Shown here piece by piece: positions 8,000 through 17,408 of a stretch of 64,000 bases of DNA. Positions within the stretch are counted from its first letter, which is position 1; every line of letters begins with the position of its first letter. A program made the translations under genes and the position numbers. Source of the stretch: Hyphomicrobiaceae bacterium (GTDB taxonomy: Bacteria; Pseudomonadota; Alphaproteobacteria; Rhizobiales; Hyphomicrobiaceae); contig JAURWC010000009.1 in NCBI GenBank assembly GCA_030655135.1, forward strand, positions 124,001 to 188,000. Reading direction: 5' to 3'. Under the pieces are notes generated by a model, which saw nothing but the letters and a program-made list of their open reading frames with translations, was not told the DNA's origin and did not search any database.

Positions 8000-9049
8000 A
8001 TGACCTTCGCCTATTCCGCTACGTGCGTACGACAGTTAGCTCTCGCCGCAACGCTTTCCACAATCTGCGCTTTCGCCACTGCCGCTCAGGCCGCCGATGA
8101 ACTCAACATCTACTCGTATCGCGAGCCAGGCCTGATCAACCCGTTGATCGAGCAGTTCACGAAAGAGACCGGCATCAAGGTCAACACGGTTTTCGCCAAA
8201 GACGGCCTCATCGAGCGCATGCAGGCCGAGGGCAAGATCAGCCCCGCCGACGTTCTGCTGACCAACGAGTCCGGCCTGCTGTTCAAAGCCGAAGCGGATG
8301 GCGTTACGCAGCCTTTAAAATCTGAAATCCTTGAGAAGGCGATCCCCGCCGCGCTGCGCGATAGCGCTGGCCACTGGTTCGCACTCACCCGCCGCGCCCG
8401 CGTTGTCTACGCCTCGAACGAGCGCGTGAAACAGACGGCGATCACCTACGAGGAACTAGCCGAGCCGAAATGGAAGGGCAAGATCTGCACCCGTTCCGGC
8501 CAGCACACCTACAACATCGCACTCATCGCCTCGATGATTGCCCACCACGGCGAAGAAAAAGCCGAGGCCTGGCTGACCGGCGTTCGCGATAACCTGGCGC
8601 GCAAGCCCGCCGGCGGTGACCGCGAAGGCGTCCGCGACGTGCAGGCCGGCCTGTGCGACATCGCGATCGGCAATACCTACTACATGGGCGCCATGCTCAA
8701 AAATCCCGAGCAGAAAGCCTGGGCCGAAGCCGTCCACATCATCTTTCCAAACAACGCGGATCGCGGCGCACACGTTAACGCGTCGGGCATGGCGCTTGCC
8801 GCCAATGCCCCGCACCGCGAGACGGCCGTGAAGTTCATGGAATGGCTCGCGCAGCCCGAAGCCCAGCAGATCTATGCTGCTGCTAATAGCGAATACCCTG
8901 TCGTTCCTGGCGTCGAGGCGACGGATCTGATCAAGAGCTGGGGACCGCTCAATCCCGATCCTATTCCGCTCGAGAAACTTGCCGAGTTGCGTAAGAAGGC
9001 ATCCGAACTCGTCGACAAGGTTCGCTTTGACCAGGGGCCCAGCTCATGA
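8000..9049 (+). CDS. fbpA: Ferric iron ABC transporter, periplasmic binding protein
   Basis: The 349-residue protein starts with a signal peptide (hydrophobic to AAQA-ADEL). The mature part opens with LNIYSYREPGLINPLIEQFTKE, the typical beginning of FbpA/FutA iron-binding proteins, and carries the paired tyrosines GNTYYMG near residue 233 that ligate Fe3+ in this family. It therefore delivers ferric iron to the permease encoded two genes downstream. Its stop overlaps the start of the next gene (ATGA). I did not find a convincing Fur, Irr or RirA site in the 200 bp upstream, although iron control is expected. Confidence 0.92.
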   Translation: MTFAYSATCVRQLALAATLSTICAFATAAQAADELNIYSYREPGLINPLIEQFTKETGIKVNTVFAKDGLIERMQAEGKISPADVLLTNESGLLFKAEADGVTQPLKSEILEKAIPAALRDSAGHWFALTRRARVVYASNERVKQTAITYEELAEPKWKGKICTRSGQHTYNIALIASMIAHHGEEKAEAWLTGVRDNLARKPAGGDREGVRDVQAGLCDIAIGNTYYMGAMLKNPEQKAWAEAVHIIFPNNADRGAHVNASGMALAANAPHRETAVKFMEWLAQPEAQQIYAAANSEYPVVPGVEATDLIKSWGPLNPDPIPLEKLAELRKKASELVDKVRFDQGPSS

Positions 9050-9573
9050 TGCGCTCAACAAAGTCGAACGCAGCCGCTTCTGGTACCCACCGCGCAGTCG
9101 TTGCTGCCGCGCGTCCCCCGCTGCAGGCTGAACGGCTGGTCGGCGTCGGCTTCCGCTGCTGGATGAACGGTCTCGATACCGGCGACATCGATTGCTGGCA
9201 ATCGGCGTTCAGCGAGTACGCCGGTTGCGTCGGCGTCGACAATGCCAAGGCACTCGTTCCCGGACTGTCGAACTGGGTGCGTGCCGTCCGCGGCTCGGCG
9301 CAACGGCCGATCGAGATTGCACCGCGCGGTTGCAGCCAGTTTTGCCGCGACGAGTGCCTTGCTATCGCTATGGTGGCCGCCTGCCAGCACAGCGCCTGTC
9401 CGGCTCTTAAAGCGTGCGCCTTCGCGCTGATCGGCTCCAGCGAGGTCAATCGCGCCCTCGACGCCGCAGAAGAATTCGCACACAGCCTGCGTCGCGCAGA
9501 TCAAATCCTGTCTCCTGGCTCGATTTGCAACGCGGCGGCAATGATGCCGCAAGGCCGCGGCCTGCTTAGCTGA
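9046..9573 (+). CDS. Cys-rich protein embedded in the iron transport operon
   Basis: This 175-residue protein starts inside the fbpA stop (ATGATG at 9046), so the two are translationally coupled, and the permease gene follows after 43 bp. It has ten cysteines, several closely spaced (GCSQFCRDEC and CQHSACPALKAC), and a conserved-looking FRCWMNG-x-DTGDIDCW segment near residue 37. There is no signal peptide or membrane helix, so it is presumably cytoplasmic. I do not recognise a family. Position suggests a role in iron handling or regulation, for example binding iron or an Fe-S cluster; this is inference. Confidence 0.8.
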   Translation: MMRSTKSNAAASGTHRAVVAAARPPLQAERLVGVGFRCWMNGLDTGDIDCWQSAFSEYAGCVGVDNAKALVPGLSNWVRAVRGSAQRPIEIAPRGCSQFCRDECLAIAMVAACQHSACPALKACAFALIGSSEVNRALDAAEEFAHSLRRADQILSPGSICNAAAMMPQGRGLLS

Positions 9574-9616
9574 CGGTGGCGAGACCTAGCAGCTCGCCCA
9601 GCAACGATTGTTCCCA

Positions 9617-11362
9617 ATGGCCACGACCGACACCCTTGCCGAGCTACCGGGCGAACGTCGCGGCCGCTTCGCCGCCTGGACACAAACACAGCATCTTTCC
9701 GGCTGGCTCATCGCGATCACGATGATCCTAGCCGTCATGTTGCTGCCGGTGGCGGCGATCCTTGTCCTGGCATTCAACCCATCGGCAAATGCTTGGCCGC
9801 ATCTGGCGGCTACCGTACTGCCCGGGGCAGCCGCCAACACACTTCTGCTTGCCGCTGGCACCGGCGGCCTTTCGCTCGTGGCAGGCACGGCGACCGCCTG
9901 GCTCGTCACCATGTACCGCTTTCCTTGCCGCACCACGATCGATCGGCTGCTAGTGATACCGCTCGCGATGCCGACGTACATCGTCGCCTACTGCTACGTC
10001 GAGCTCATGGACTACGCCGGACCGCTGCAAAGCACGCTGCGTTCGGCCTTCGGCTGGAAAACGGTTGGCGACTACTGGTTCCCCGACATCCGGTCGCTGC
10101 CCGGCGCAACGGTTATCTTCGCCTCCGTGCTCTACCCCTACGTTTACCTGTCTGCACGCGCCAGCTTCGTCCAACAGTCCGTCTGCGCGCTCGAAGTTGC
10201 CCGCACGCTGGGCCGCACGCCGCTGGGCACATTCTGGTCCGTCGCGCTGCCTTTGGCGCGTCCTGCGCTCGCCGCCGGCGTCGCGCTGGTCGTCATGGAA
10301 ACCTTCAACGATCTCGGCGCCGTACAGTATTTGGGCATCGAAACCCTGACGGCCAGCATCTACGCGACTTGGGTGCAGCGCTCAAATCTCAGCGGCGCCG
10401 CACAGATCGCTACCGTGATGCTGTCGTTCGTTTTTATCCTTCTGCTGCTGGAACGCTGGCAGCGCGGCAGCTCGAGAAGCCATCACACCACCGGCCGCTA
10501 CCGCGCCATCCCATTTGAAGAGCTTTCGGGCTGGAAGGCAGCGGCCGCCGCACTTTTCGCCCTAATCCCATTTGTCCTCGGCTTCGTGCTCCCGGCCACT
10601 GTTTTGGTGGGCCATACGCTGACCCATCTCGACGAACTCGCCGACACCGCGTTCCTGACGGCTGCTTTCCACACGCTGATGCTCGCCAGCCTTGCGGCAG
10701 CCATCACCGTCGCACTTGCAATTGTGTTGGCATACGCCCGGCGTATTTCAGGCGCGCCGCCCGTGCACTCCGCAGTGCGCCTGTCAGGCCTTGGCTATGC
10801 TGTGCCGGGCACCGTCCTCGCGATTGGGTTGCTGATCCCGCTCGCCGCAGCCGACAACACCATCGATGCCGGCATGCAGTCGGCATTTGGCATATCGACC
10901 GGACTGCTGTTTTCCGGCTCGCTGTTCGCCATCACTCTGGCCTACGTCATCCGCTTTCTCACGGTCGCCCTCGGGGGCGTTGAGGCCGGACTGGAACGCA
11001 TCTCGCCGAATCTAGACAGCGCTGCACGGACGCTTGGCGAAACGGCATTCTCCACGCTGCGCCGCATACACTTGCCGCTGCTTGCCCCTGCACTCGGCGC
11101 CGCAGCACTGCTCGTCTTCGTCGATGTGATGAAAGAACTGCCCGCGACGCTTTTATTGCGCCCATTCAACGTGGAGACGCTGGCAACCCACGTCTACAGC
11201 CTGTCGGGCATCGAACAATTCGAGCGCGCAAGCCCCGGAGCTTTGCTCATCGTCCTAGCTGGTCTCATCCCGCTGCTGCTGCTGCACAACGCCATCGCGA
11301 CCGGACGAGCGGGACGCTCTGGCAAACCGGGCCGGGTCGTCAGCTCCAGCACGTCGTTGTAG
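9617..11362 (+). CDS. fbpB: Ferric iron ABC transporter, fused double permease
   Basis: The 581-residue protein contains about twelve membrane helices in two halves, each with an EAA-like permease loop (ARTLGRTPLGTFWSVALPLARPAL near residue 200 and ARTLGETAFSTLRRIHLPLLAPAL near 480). Fused permeases of this size are typical of FbpB/FutB/SfuB ferric transporters. It pairs with the binding protein at 8000-9049. No ATP-binding FbpC gene follows: the next gene is AsmA-like, so the ATPase must be encoded elsewhere. The ATG at 9617 is preferred over TTG at 9608; neither has a clear ribosome-binding site. Confidence 0.92.
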   Translation: MATTDTLAELPGERRGRFAAWTQTQHLSGWLIAITMILAVMLLPVAAILVLAFNPSANAWPHLAATVLPGAAANTLLLAAGTGGLSLVAGTATAWLVTMYRFPCRTTIDRLLVIPLAMPTYIVAYCYVELMDYAGPLQSTLRSAFGWKTVGDYWFPDIRSLPGATVIFASVLYPYVYLSARASFVQQSVCALEVARTLGRTPLGTFWSVALPLARPALAAGVALVVMETFNDLGAVQYLGIETLTASIYATWVQRSNLSGAAQIATVMLSFVFILLLLERWQRGSSRSHHTTGRYRAIPFEELSGWKAAAAALFALIPFVLGFVLPATVLVGHTLTHLDELADTAFLTAAFHTLMLASLAAAITVALAIVLAYARRISGAPPVHSAVRLSGLGYAVPGTVLAIGLLIPLAAADNTIDAGMQSAFGISTGLLFSGSLFAITLAYVIRFLTVALGGVEAGLERISPNLDSAARTLGETAFSTLRRIHLPLLAPALGAAALLVFVDVMKELPATLLLRPFNVETLATHVYSLSGIEQFERASPGALLIVLAGLIPLLLLHNAIATGRAGRSGKPGRVVSSSTSL

Positions 11363-11574
11363 ACAAGCCATCAGCACCCTGAAATTGCTCGCTAAACTGT
11401 CAGTCAGGCTACACTTTCAGCTGCAATACTACGTTGCGCCGCCCGCGCGCCTTGGCTATGAAAGAACATATCTCTCTTTCGAAGCACATTTGCACGCGTT
11501 CCAGCCGCCCGTCATCGGGCGCGAGGCTCGTAGTGCGCTTCGGCCAGTCACAGCTGAGGGTACCTGACCCGTCG

Positions 11575-13356
11575 ATGAAGCCCTCCAAACATAGATTGAT
11601 CCGGAGACTTTTCGCCTTCGCGGTGGTGGCGTTTCTCATCACGGGCTGGCTCGGCCCCGTGCTCATCAGCAAACAGGGCGGCACGCAGTTGGCAGGCTAT
11701 GCCGAGGCCGGCAATCGGCACATCGTTCATGTCGATGCGGACACCATGCTGTTTGACCGGCCCCTCCTTGTGATCGAGCGGGCTGCCATTTCCATGGCGC
11801 CTCCTGGTAACGGCCGTGCCTTGAGCGACGCCGATATTGCAGCAAAACTGAAGGACGGAACTGCCGACCTCGTCATCGACGACGCCAAACTGCTGCTTGA
11901 TGCCTCCGGGCTGCACCCCGCCCGCGTCGCCAGCGTATCGGACGCCGTCGGCTCAATCCTCCGCTCAATCACAGATTTGAGCTTTGCCTCGCTGAATGTG
12001 CGCGACGCCAAGCTGATGCATCGCGCGACGGCGAATGGTGACGGCGATCTGCTCGGTCACGTAACGTGCGAGATAACGAAAACGTCGGCAAGCCATGTGC
12101 AGGCCAAGGGCAGCTTTGAGCGCAACGGCATCTCCATGCCGTTCGATCTCACGCTCAACACCAAGTCATCGAACACAGCGGCGGCACGATTGCCGTTCAG
12201 CGCCAAGATCACCAGCGATCTCCTGACGGCCAGCTTGGCGGGCGACTATCTGCGCGAAGATGCCTTCAAGATTTCCGCGACCAGCGCATCTATCACGACA
12301 CCCCGGGCCAAGCAGTTGATCGGCTGGCTCTTCGGCGCGCCCGTCAATGGCAGCGGCCTGGAAGAGTTTCGTGCGACAGGTCCGCTGGAATGGTCTGGCC
12401 AGTCGTTAAACTTCGAAGGCGCGAAATTCACGATCGACGGCAACGAAGCCTCCGGCGGCTTGTCCATCAGCCTTGCCGGCCAAAAACCGATGCTCGATGG
12501 CACGCTTGCGTTCGACAACCTTGAACTTGCCCCCTACATCCGCGCACGGCCGGGGCCGCTTGCCGTTCTGACGCAAAATGCCTTGGACTGGTCGCGATGG
12601 CTGATCGGCGAACCTTCCTCCGGTTCGCTCATTCGCGACCTCGACGCCGATCTCCGGCTCTCCGCCACCAGCGTGACATCTGGCGGGGCCACGCTGGGAC
12701 GCGGTGCTGCGAGCTTGACGGTCAAGGACGCCAAGTTGCTGGCTGATCTGGCCGAGATCGAGATCAACCCCGAGACGCAGGGCAATGCGCGCATCACCGT
12801 CGATCTCTCCTCGCCCACGCCGCAGTACGCACTGCGCGGCATGCTCGAAAGCCCAGATCTTGCCAGCGTCACGCAGGTTTTTACAGACCGCAAGATGGTG
12901 TCCGGCGCCGGACGCATGGACGTCGACCTTGCAACCTCGGGCAACACCGACGACGAGATCAGCCGCTCACTCTCAGGCAACGCCACATTGGCGATGCCCG
13001 ACGGCGGACAGGTCGCCTTCAACCTCGGCTCGTTGCTCGCTGCGGCACAATCCGGTGGCTTGGGTTGGGAGAAGGTCGCCGGCGGCACGACCGCGGTCGA
13101 CAAACTTGACGCCAAGCTGCAGGCCGCCAACGGCGTGCTGACAGCGACATCAGTGGAAGCCGAAACCGAGACGCGCAAGGTTCAGATCGGTGGAACCGTC
13201 GATCTCTCAAAACAGGTTGTCGACCTGTCAATCGCGTCGTCGCCCAAGGATGGAGTAACCGCGGTCAGAGAACGTGTCCGCATTCGCGGACCTCTGCTCG
13301 CACCGGCCATCCGCGCGGACGCGCCCAGCAAAGCAGCGCTGAACATTCCGCACTAG
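11575..13356 (+). CDS. AsmA-like membrane-anchored protein
   Basis: The 593-residue protein starts MKPSKHRLIRRLFAF with one N-terminal membrane anchor (AVVAFLITGWLGPVLIS), followed by a long periplasmic part built of repeated beta patterns. The C-terminal region contains the AsmA_2-type sequence GRMDVDLATSGNTDDEISRSLSG and ends with VDLSIASSPKDG and RIRGPLLAPAIRAD, which are characteristic of AsmA-family proteins. These are thought to affect outer-membrane lipid transport or assembly. The start at 11575 is chosen because the membrane anchor follows at once; the frame is open to 11434. It is separated from the iron permease by about 210 bp. Confidence 0.85.
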   Translation: MKPSKHRLIRRLFAFAVVAFLITGWLGPVLISKQGGTQLAGYAEAGNRHIVHVDADTMLFDRPLLVIERAAISMAPPGNGRALSDADIAAKLKDGTADLVIDDAKLLLDASGLHPARVASVSDAVGSILRSITDLSFASLNVRDAKLMHRATANGDGDLLGHVTCEITKTSASHVQAKGSFERNGISMPFDLTLNTKSSNTAAARLPFSAKITSDLLTASLAGDYLREDAFKISATSASITTPRAKQLIGWLFGAPVNGSGLEEFRATGPLEWSGQSLNFEGAKFTIDGNEASGGLSISLAGQKPMLDGTLAFDNLELAPYIRARPGPLAVLTQNALDWSRWLIGEPSSGSLIRDLDADLRLSATSVTSGGATLGRGAASLTVKDAKLLADLAEIEINPETQGNARITVDLSSPTPQYALRGMLESPDLASVTQVFTDRKMVSGAGRMDVDLATSGNTDDEISRSLSGNATLAMPDGGQVAFNLGSLLAAAQSGGLGWEKVAGGTTAVDKLDAKLQAANGVLTATSVEAETETRKVQIGGTVDLSKQVVDLSIASSPKDGVTAVRERVRIRGPLLAPAIRADAPSKAALNIPH

Positions 13357-13426
13357 CATACAATCCGGACGGCAAGCCTAAATACGCAACGCCGCCCGGA
13401 TCCTTAAGCCGATTGACAGCGGGCTG

Positions 13427-14089
13427 TTACCAGCTGCGCCGCGGCCCCGTGTCGATGTGATAAAGTCCGCCACCATAGTGCTTCACACCGCCGATGCCAC
13501 CCTGACTGCGCAGGAACGCATAGACGCCACGGGTATTGCCGCGCACCCGGAAGTCAACGGCATTGCCAGTGAGATGGTGCGACCGGTGGGCGCCGCCCAC
13601 GCGAGCGTTATGACGGCGGCTGCGGCACGTCGAATTGACGGTAACCGATCCATAGTTGGCCGCAACTTGCGCGACGACCGAACGCAGCGTGCCGTTGAGG
13701 CAGCTCGACGAAGCAGCCCAGCGGATGCCGCCACCGCCACCCAACGTCGGCTTCGCGGCGACGGCGTCCGTCGCGCTAGAGCCAAGTGCTGCATACCGCT
13801 GGCGCTTGCTGCTGGAACGTGCGACCCGGCGCGAGCGGCGCTCGCTGCGCACGACATGCTTGCGGATGCCCCGATAAAGGCTGGACTTCTGGCGTTTGGC
13901 CTTGCCGACGTAGCCGTGCTCGCCGTACCCGCTCCACGTGTTGGCGTCATAGGCGGCGCTGGCCGTCGAAGCGGAGGTTACGAAAAGGGCTGCGGTTGCC
14001 ATCAGGCAAGCAGCGCAGCCAGCGAGCGCACGTGCGCCCATAGTAACCGGCCGGCGCAACAGCGCGCCGCCGAATATGCTCATGATCAT
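13427..14089 (-). CDS. Secreted M15-family (Peptidase_M15_3/YcbK-like) peptidase
   Basis: The start at 14089 has GGGAG nine bases upstream. The 220-residue product has a signal segment (CLMATAALFVTSASTASA), a basic low-complexity stretch rich in Arg, Lys and Ser (about residues 50-95), and a C-terminal M15 domain with the zinc ligands in HNARVGGAHRSHHLTGNAVDF and GGVKHYGGGLYHIDTG. The H-x(6)-D and final H are the usual metal-binding residues. Enzymes of this group cut peptide cross-links of peptidoglycan or may be inactive binding forms. It lies alone, convergent with the AsmA-like gene. Confidence 0.88.
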   Translation of the reverse strand: MIMSIFGGALLRRPVTMGARALAGCAACLMATAALFVTSASTASAAYDANTWSGYGEHGYVGKAKRQKSSLYRGIRKHVVRSERRSRRVARSSSKRQRYAALGSSATDAVAAKPTLGGGGGIRWAASSSCLNGTLRSVVAQVAANYGSVTVNSTCRSRRHNARVGGAHRSHHLTGNAVDFRVRGNTRGVYAFLRSQGGIGGVKHYGGGLYHIDTGPRRSW

Positions 14090-14452
14090 TCTACTCAACT
14101 CCCAAAACTTACCCCGCGGGAGCGCCATTATGCGGCTGTCATCCTGCGACGTTGACGTGACGTTAACTAAATCTAACGCGCCCACAGAGCTGCACAGCTA
14201 TGTCAAGGCAGCCAGGGGGTTTTTTATAGTATGGTTAATATTTGGTATATCGAGCCCGTCCAAAGCTCAGCAAAGCTTGCCAGCTCTTGGTAACAGCAGT
14301 CACCGGAAACAACGGCATGCCGCGGCAACATCCGATCAAAATGGTCTGAACTAGGTGCACAGTAAGCACCGCTTTCCAAAGCACGTAGCCTGCAAACGAA
14401 TACTCAACGTAGACTGAAGGTCGAAGAAATTAGATATAGAGAAAAACGCCTC
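14090..14452 (-). other. Non-coding interval between the M15 peptidase and pyrD
   Basis: This 363-bp stretch is richer in A+T than its surroundings (for example around 14215-14245) and should contain the promoter of the minus-strand peptidase gene. I found no open frame with a ribosome-binding site and no convincing structured RNA. Confidence 0.5.
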
Positions 14453-15544
14453 TCACGCGGTCAGCGATCGGCTGACCCATCTCGAAACCTGCGATCCCAC
14501 GAGACTATCCAGCCGCCCAACGCCACGTCTGCGGCACGTATCTGCCAGCTCAGACTTGATGCGCGCGATAAGTCCCGGCCCCTCGTAGACGAGCCCGGAA
14601 TAGAGCTGGATCAAAGTCGCGCCCGCCTCGATTTTGGCCAGCGCCGTCTCTCCGCTGTCAATCCCGCCGATGCCGATCAACGGCACCTTTCCGCCCGTCG
14701 CCTGATAGACCCGCGCAAGCATGATCGTCGATCGTTCAAACAGCGGCCGGCCGGATAGTCCGCCCCCCTGCTTACCTTCACGTTCGATCAGGTGCGGCCG
14801 CGCCAGCGTGGTGTTCGATACGGCGATCGCGTCGACGTTGTGGGCAGTGAGCTGCTCGCAGATCGCGGCAACGTCGTCCTCGGCGATGTCGGGTGCGATC
14901 TTGACCGTGATCGGCCGTTTCGGCTTGCCGGCGGCAACGAGGCCCTCGCGCGCAGCCATCACGCGGCCGAGCAACTCATTGAGCTGCTCCGGCGCCTGCA
15001 GGTCGCGCAACCCTGGCGTGTTTGGCGAGGAGATGTTGACGGTGAAGCACGTCGCGACATCGTAGAATGTCATCAGCCCGGCAACGTAGTCTCCCGCCCG
15101 GTCAGCCGCTTCTTTGTTGGCGCCAATGTTGACGGCCAGAATTCCTTTGGATGTGCGCGCCTTCAACCGTTGCAGCATGGCGGCGTGTCCGCCGTTGTTG
15201 AACCCCAGCCGGTTGATGATGGCGCGGTCCGCCGGCAGCCGGAACACACGCGGTTTAGGATTGCCGCTCTGTGCCAGAGGCGTGGTGGTGCCCACTTCGG
15301 CAAAGCCGCAGCCGAGTCCTAGCACTGCGTCCGGCACGCGCGCGTCCTTGTCGAAACCCGCTGCGATGCCGATCGGGTTTGTCAGAGACATTCCCCACAC
15401 TTCGGTCTTGAGGCAGTCTGGGTCGGCGCCCGTATCACGCGGATAAAACCCAAGCTCCAGCGACTTCAGCACAAGCTCATGAGCGTCTTCCGGATTGAAG
15501 GCGAATAGCGCAGGCCGTGCGAGATCATAGAACGCCGACAGCAT
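14453..15544 (-). CDS. pyrD: Dihydroorotate dehydrogenase (quinone), class 2
   Basis: The start MLSAFYDLARPALFAFNPEDAH at 15544 is supported by GGAAAGAG just upstream, and it gives 363 residues, normal for class 2 enzymes. The N-terminal helical pair anchors the enzyme to the inner membrane. The flavin and substrate motifs NPIGIAAGFDKDA, EVGTTTPLAQSGNPKPR, INRLGFNNGG, TVNISSPNTPGLRDLQ and IGIGGIDSGETAL are all present. It oxidises dihydroorotate to orotate with transfer of electrons to ubiquinone in pyrimidine synthesis. It is divergent from the GmrSD-like gene with 229 bp between starts. Confidence 0.96.
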   Translation of the reverse strand: MLSAFYDLARPALFAFNPEDAHELVLKSLELGFYPRDTGADPDCLKTEVWGMSLTNPIGIAAGFDKDARVPDAVLGLGCGFAEVGTTTPLAQSGNPKPRVFRLPADRAIINRLGFNNGGHAAMLQRLKARTSKGILAVNIGANKEAADRAGDYVAGLMTFYDVATCFTVNISSPNTPGLRDLQAPEQLNELLGRVMAAREGLVAAGKPKRPITVKIAPDIAEDDVAAICEQLTAHNVDAIAVSNTTLARPHLIEREGKQGGGLSGRPLFERSTIMLARVYQATGGKVPLIGIGGIDSGETALAKIEAGATLIQLYSGLVYEGPGLIARIKSELADTCRRRGVGRLDSLVGSQVSRWVSRSLTA

Positions 15545-15773
15545 TGAAACTCTTTCCATTGGCCACATCGAAGGCGCTGTGATGATATAGCAACGTTGAT
15601 CGCGGATGCACGCTTGTTTCTGATTTTTCATCTCTTGTTTAGACTGACATTCACTTACTGCTGCGATTGATGTCGAGCGCTCCGACCAGCACCATTTGCA
15701 TGCTAACGGCCTAGCTCCTCAAGCGTGGATGTCGAAGGAAGCGCTGGCGTGGGGACGCCAGCCGGGAGACGGT

Positions 15774-17402
15774 GTGACGAGCTACATTTCGGTAAAAGTG
15801 TTGACGGTTCGGGAGCTTTTCTCCGGCAGCTACACGTTCCATTTGCCCTGGTTCCAACGCGCGTATGCCTGGCATACGTCTGAGGTCGGCCGCCTACTCA
15901 CAAACGTGATTGAGGCCATGAACGCGGCACCCTCCCGCTACTTTCTCGGCAAGATCATGCTGGCCAAGCGCAACGGCAATGCCGATACCGCCTTGGTCGA
16001 CGGTCACCAGCGCGTGATGACGTTGACCCTGCTCTACGCCGTGCTTCGCGATCTGGAATCCGACGAAAACGAGAGCGCTGCTTTGCAACGCTTCATTGGC
16101 CATTCGCGTGCGCATCTGCAGCCCCAGCAGGGGTTGGCTGCATTCGTGCAGACCTACGTTCAAGAGCCCGGTGCGACGCTCCGCGAACCCGACGCAGCAC
16201 CCTCTGAGCTGTCGGAAACCCAGCGAAACATCATCGAAAACCGCGACTATCTGCGCAGCCAGCTGGCCGCCAGCATCGACGGCGCAACGCGCCGCAACCT
16301 TGCGGCCTTCCTCGCCGACAGCTGCAACATTCTCAAATGTGCGGTAGAGGATGAGGACGAGGCCTGGCGCATCCTGCAGATCGAAGAGGATACGCGCGTC
16401 GAGTTCACGCCGACTGACCGCGCCAAGGCCAGCCTGCTGTCCATCGTGCCGGATACCCAGCGCGCCCGCTGCCAGCAGCTTTGGGAACACTGCGAAGGTC
16501 TGTTGGGAGCCGGCGACTTGCACGCCTTGCTTCAGCACCTGCGCGTTTTGCGATTGCGCACGCTGTCTGACAAGCCCGTCGAAGCCGATTTGGCCCGCGC
16601 CCACGCCATGGATACCCAGGGTCTCGCCTTCATGGAACAGGAGCTCGCGCCGGCGGCCATGCTTGTTGGCCGCATCCGTGCCGGCACCATCGGCGCACCC
16701 GCTGCTCAATCGGCCATTGCAACGTTTGTCCGCCAGATGTCGTGGATCGACGCCAATTACTGGATGCCTGCAGCGCTCAACTGGCTCCTGCGCCGCAACG
16801 AAAAAGATGCCGATACGCTCGTCTTTTTCCGCCTGCTGGAACGGCTTGTTTGGTTCATGCGGCTGTCTGGCGCCGACCCCGTCAAGCGCCAGCGGCATAT
16901 CCTGCGGTTACTGGGCGAAATGGACAAAGGTGGCCCGGCCGCCAGCTTGCGGGAACTCGATATCTCCAAATCGATGCGTGACGCCGCGTTGGAGAACTTG
17001 CGATCTCCGACATTCGATTCCAAGCACTATGCCACCCGTCTTCTGCGCCGCGTGTCTGCGGCACTGGGCCAAGACCCTGGCCCCACGCACGCCACCCGCT
17101 TGACGCTCGAGCATATTCTCCCTCGCAGTTTCCTTCCGGGCTCACCGTGGCGACAGACGTTCGCGACACGCAAGGCCGTGCAAGGCAACGCGCATCGCTT
17201 GGGAAACCTGACCTTCCTGACTGCAGCCGACAACCAGGCCGCCGATACGCTGGATTGGACCGCCAAGCGCCGTATCCTCGCAGCGTCCGAATTCGTTCTG
17301 TCGAAACGTGCCGGTTCCGCCCGGGCCTGGACGCCCGAAAGCATTTCTGACCGCACAGAGGAACTGATCGCCATCCTCCTGCGAGACTGGCAGATCCGCT
17401 AA
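15774..17402 (+). CDS. DUF262-DUF1524 (GmrSD-like) protein
   Basis: The GTG at 15774 is preferred because GGGAG lies five bases upstream and the DUF262 domain starts immediately; an ATG at 15729 is an alternative. The 542-residue protein opens with the DUF262 motif FHLPWFQRAYAW (about residues 22-33) and LVDGHQRVMTLTLL (about 74-87), where the usual DGQQR reads DGHQR. The C-terminal DUF1524 part has LEHILPRSF, then W and AHRLGNLTFLT with N-x(6)-D, the His-Me finger nuclease pattern. GmrSD proteins are type IV restriction enzymes acting on modified DNA. No partner restriction gene is adjacent, so defence is an inference from the family. Confidence 0.88.
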   Translation: MTSYISVKVLTVRELFSGSYTFHLPWFQRAYAWHTSEVGRLLTNVIEAMNAAPSRYFLGKIMLAKRNGNADTALVDGHQRVMTLTLLYAVLRDLESDENESAALQRFIGHSRAHLQPQQGLAAFVQTYVQEPGATLREPDAAPSELSETQRNIIENRDYLRSQLAASIDGATRRNLAAFLADSCNILKCAVEDEDEAWRILQIEEDTRVEFTPTDRAKASLLSIVPDTQRARCQQLWEHCEGLLGAGDLHALLQHLRVLRLRTLSDKPVEADLARAHAMDTQGLAFMEQELAPAAMLVGRIRAGTIGAPAAQSAIATFVRQMSWIDANYWMPAALNWLLRRNEKDADTLVFFRLLERLVWFMRLSGADPVKRQRHILRLLGEMDKGGPAASLRELDISKSMRDAALENLRSPTFDSKHYATRLLRRVSAALGQDPGPTHATRLTLEHILPRSFLPGSPWRQTFATRKAVQGNAHRLGNLTFLTAADNQAADTLDWTAKRRILAASEFVLSKRAGSARAWTPESISDRTEELIAILLRDWQIR

Positions 17403-17408
17403 AGGCGG

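Noticed and set aside
13457-14155. Plus-strand frame of 232 codons
   Set aside because: Antisense to the M15 peptidase, which has signal peptide and zinc motifs.
15894-16898. Minus-strand frame of 334 codons
   Set aside because: It lies fully inside the GmrSD-like gene on the other strand and has no ribosome-binding site.
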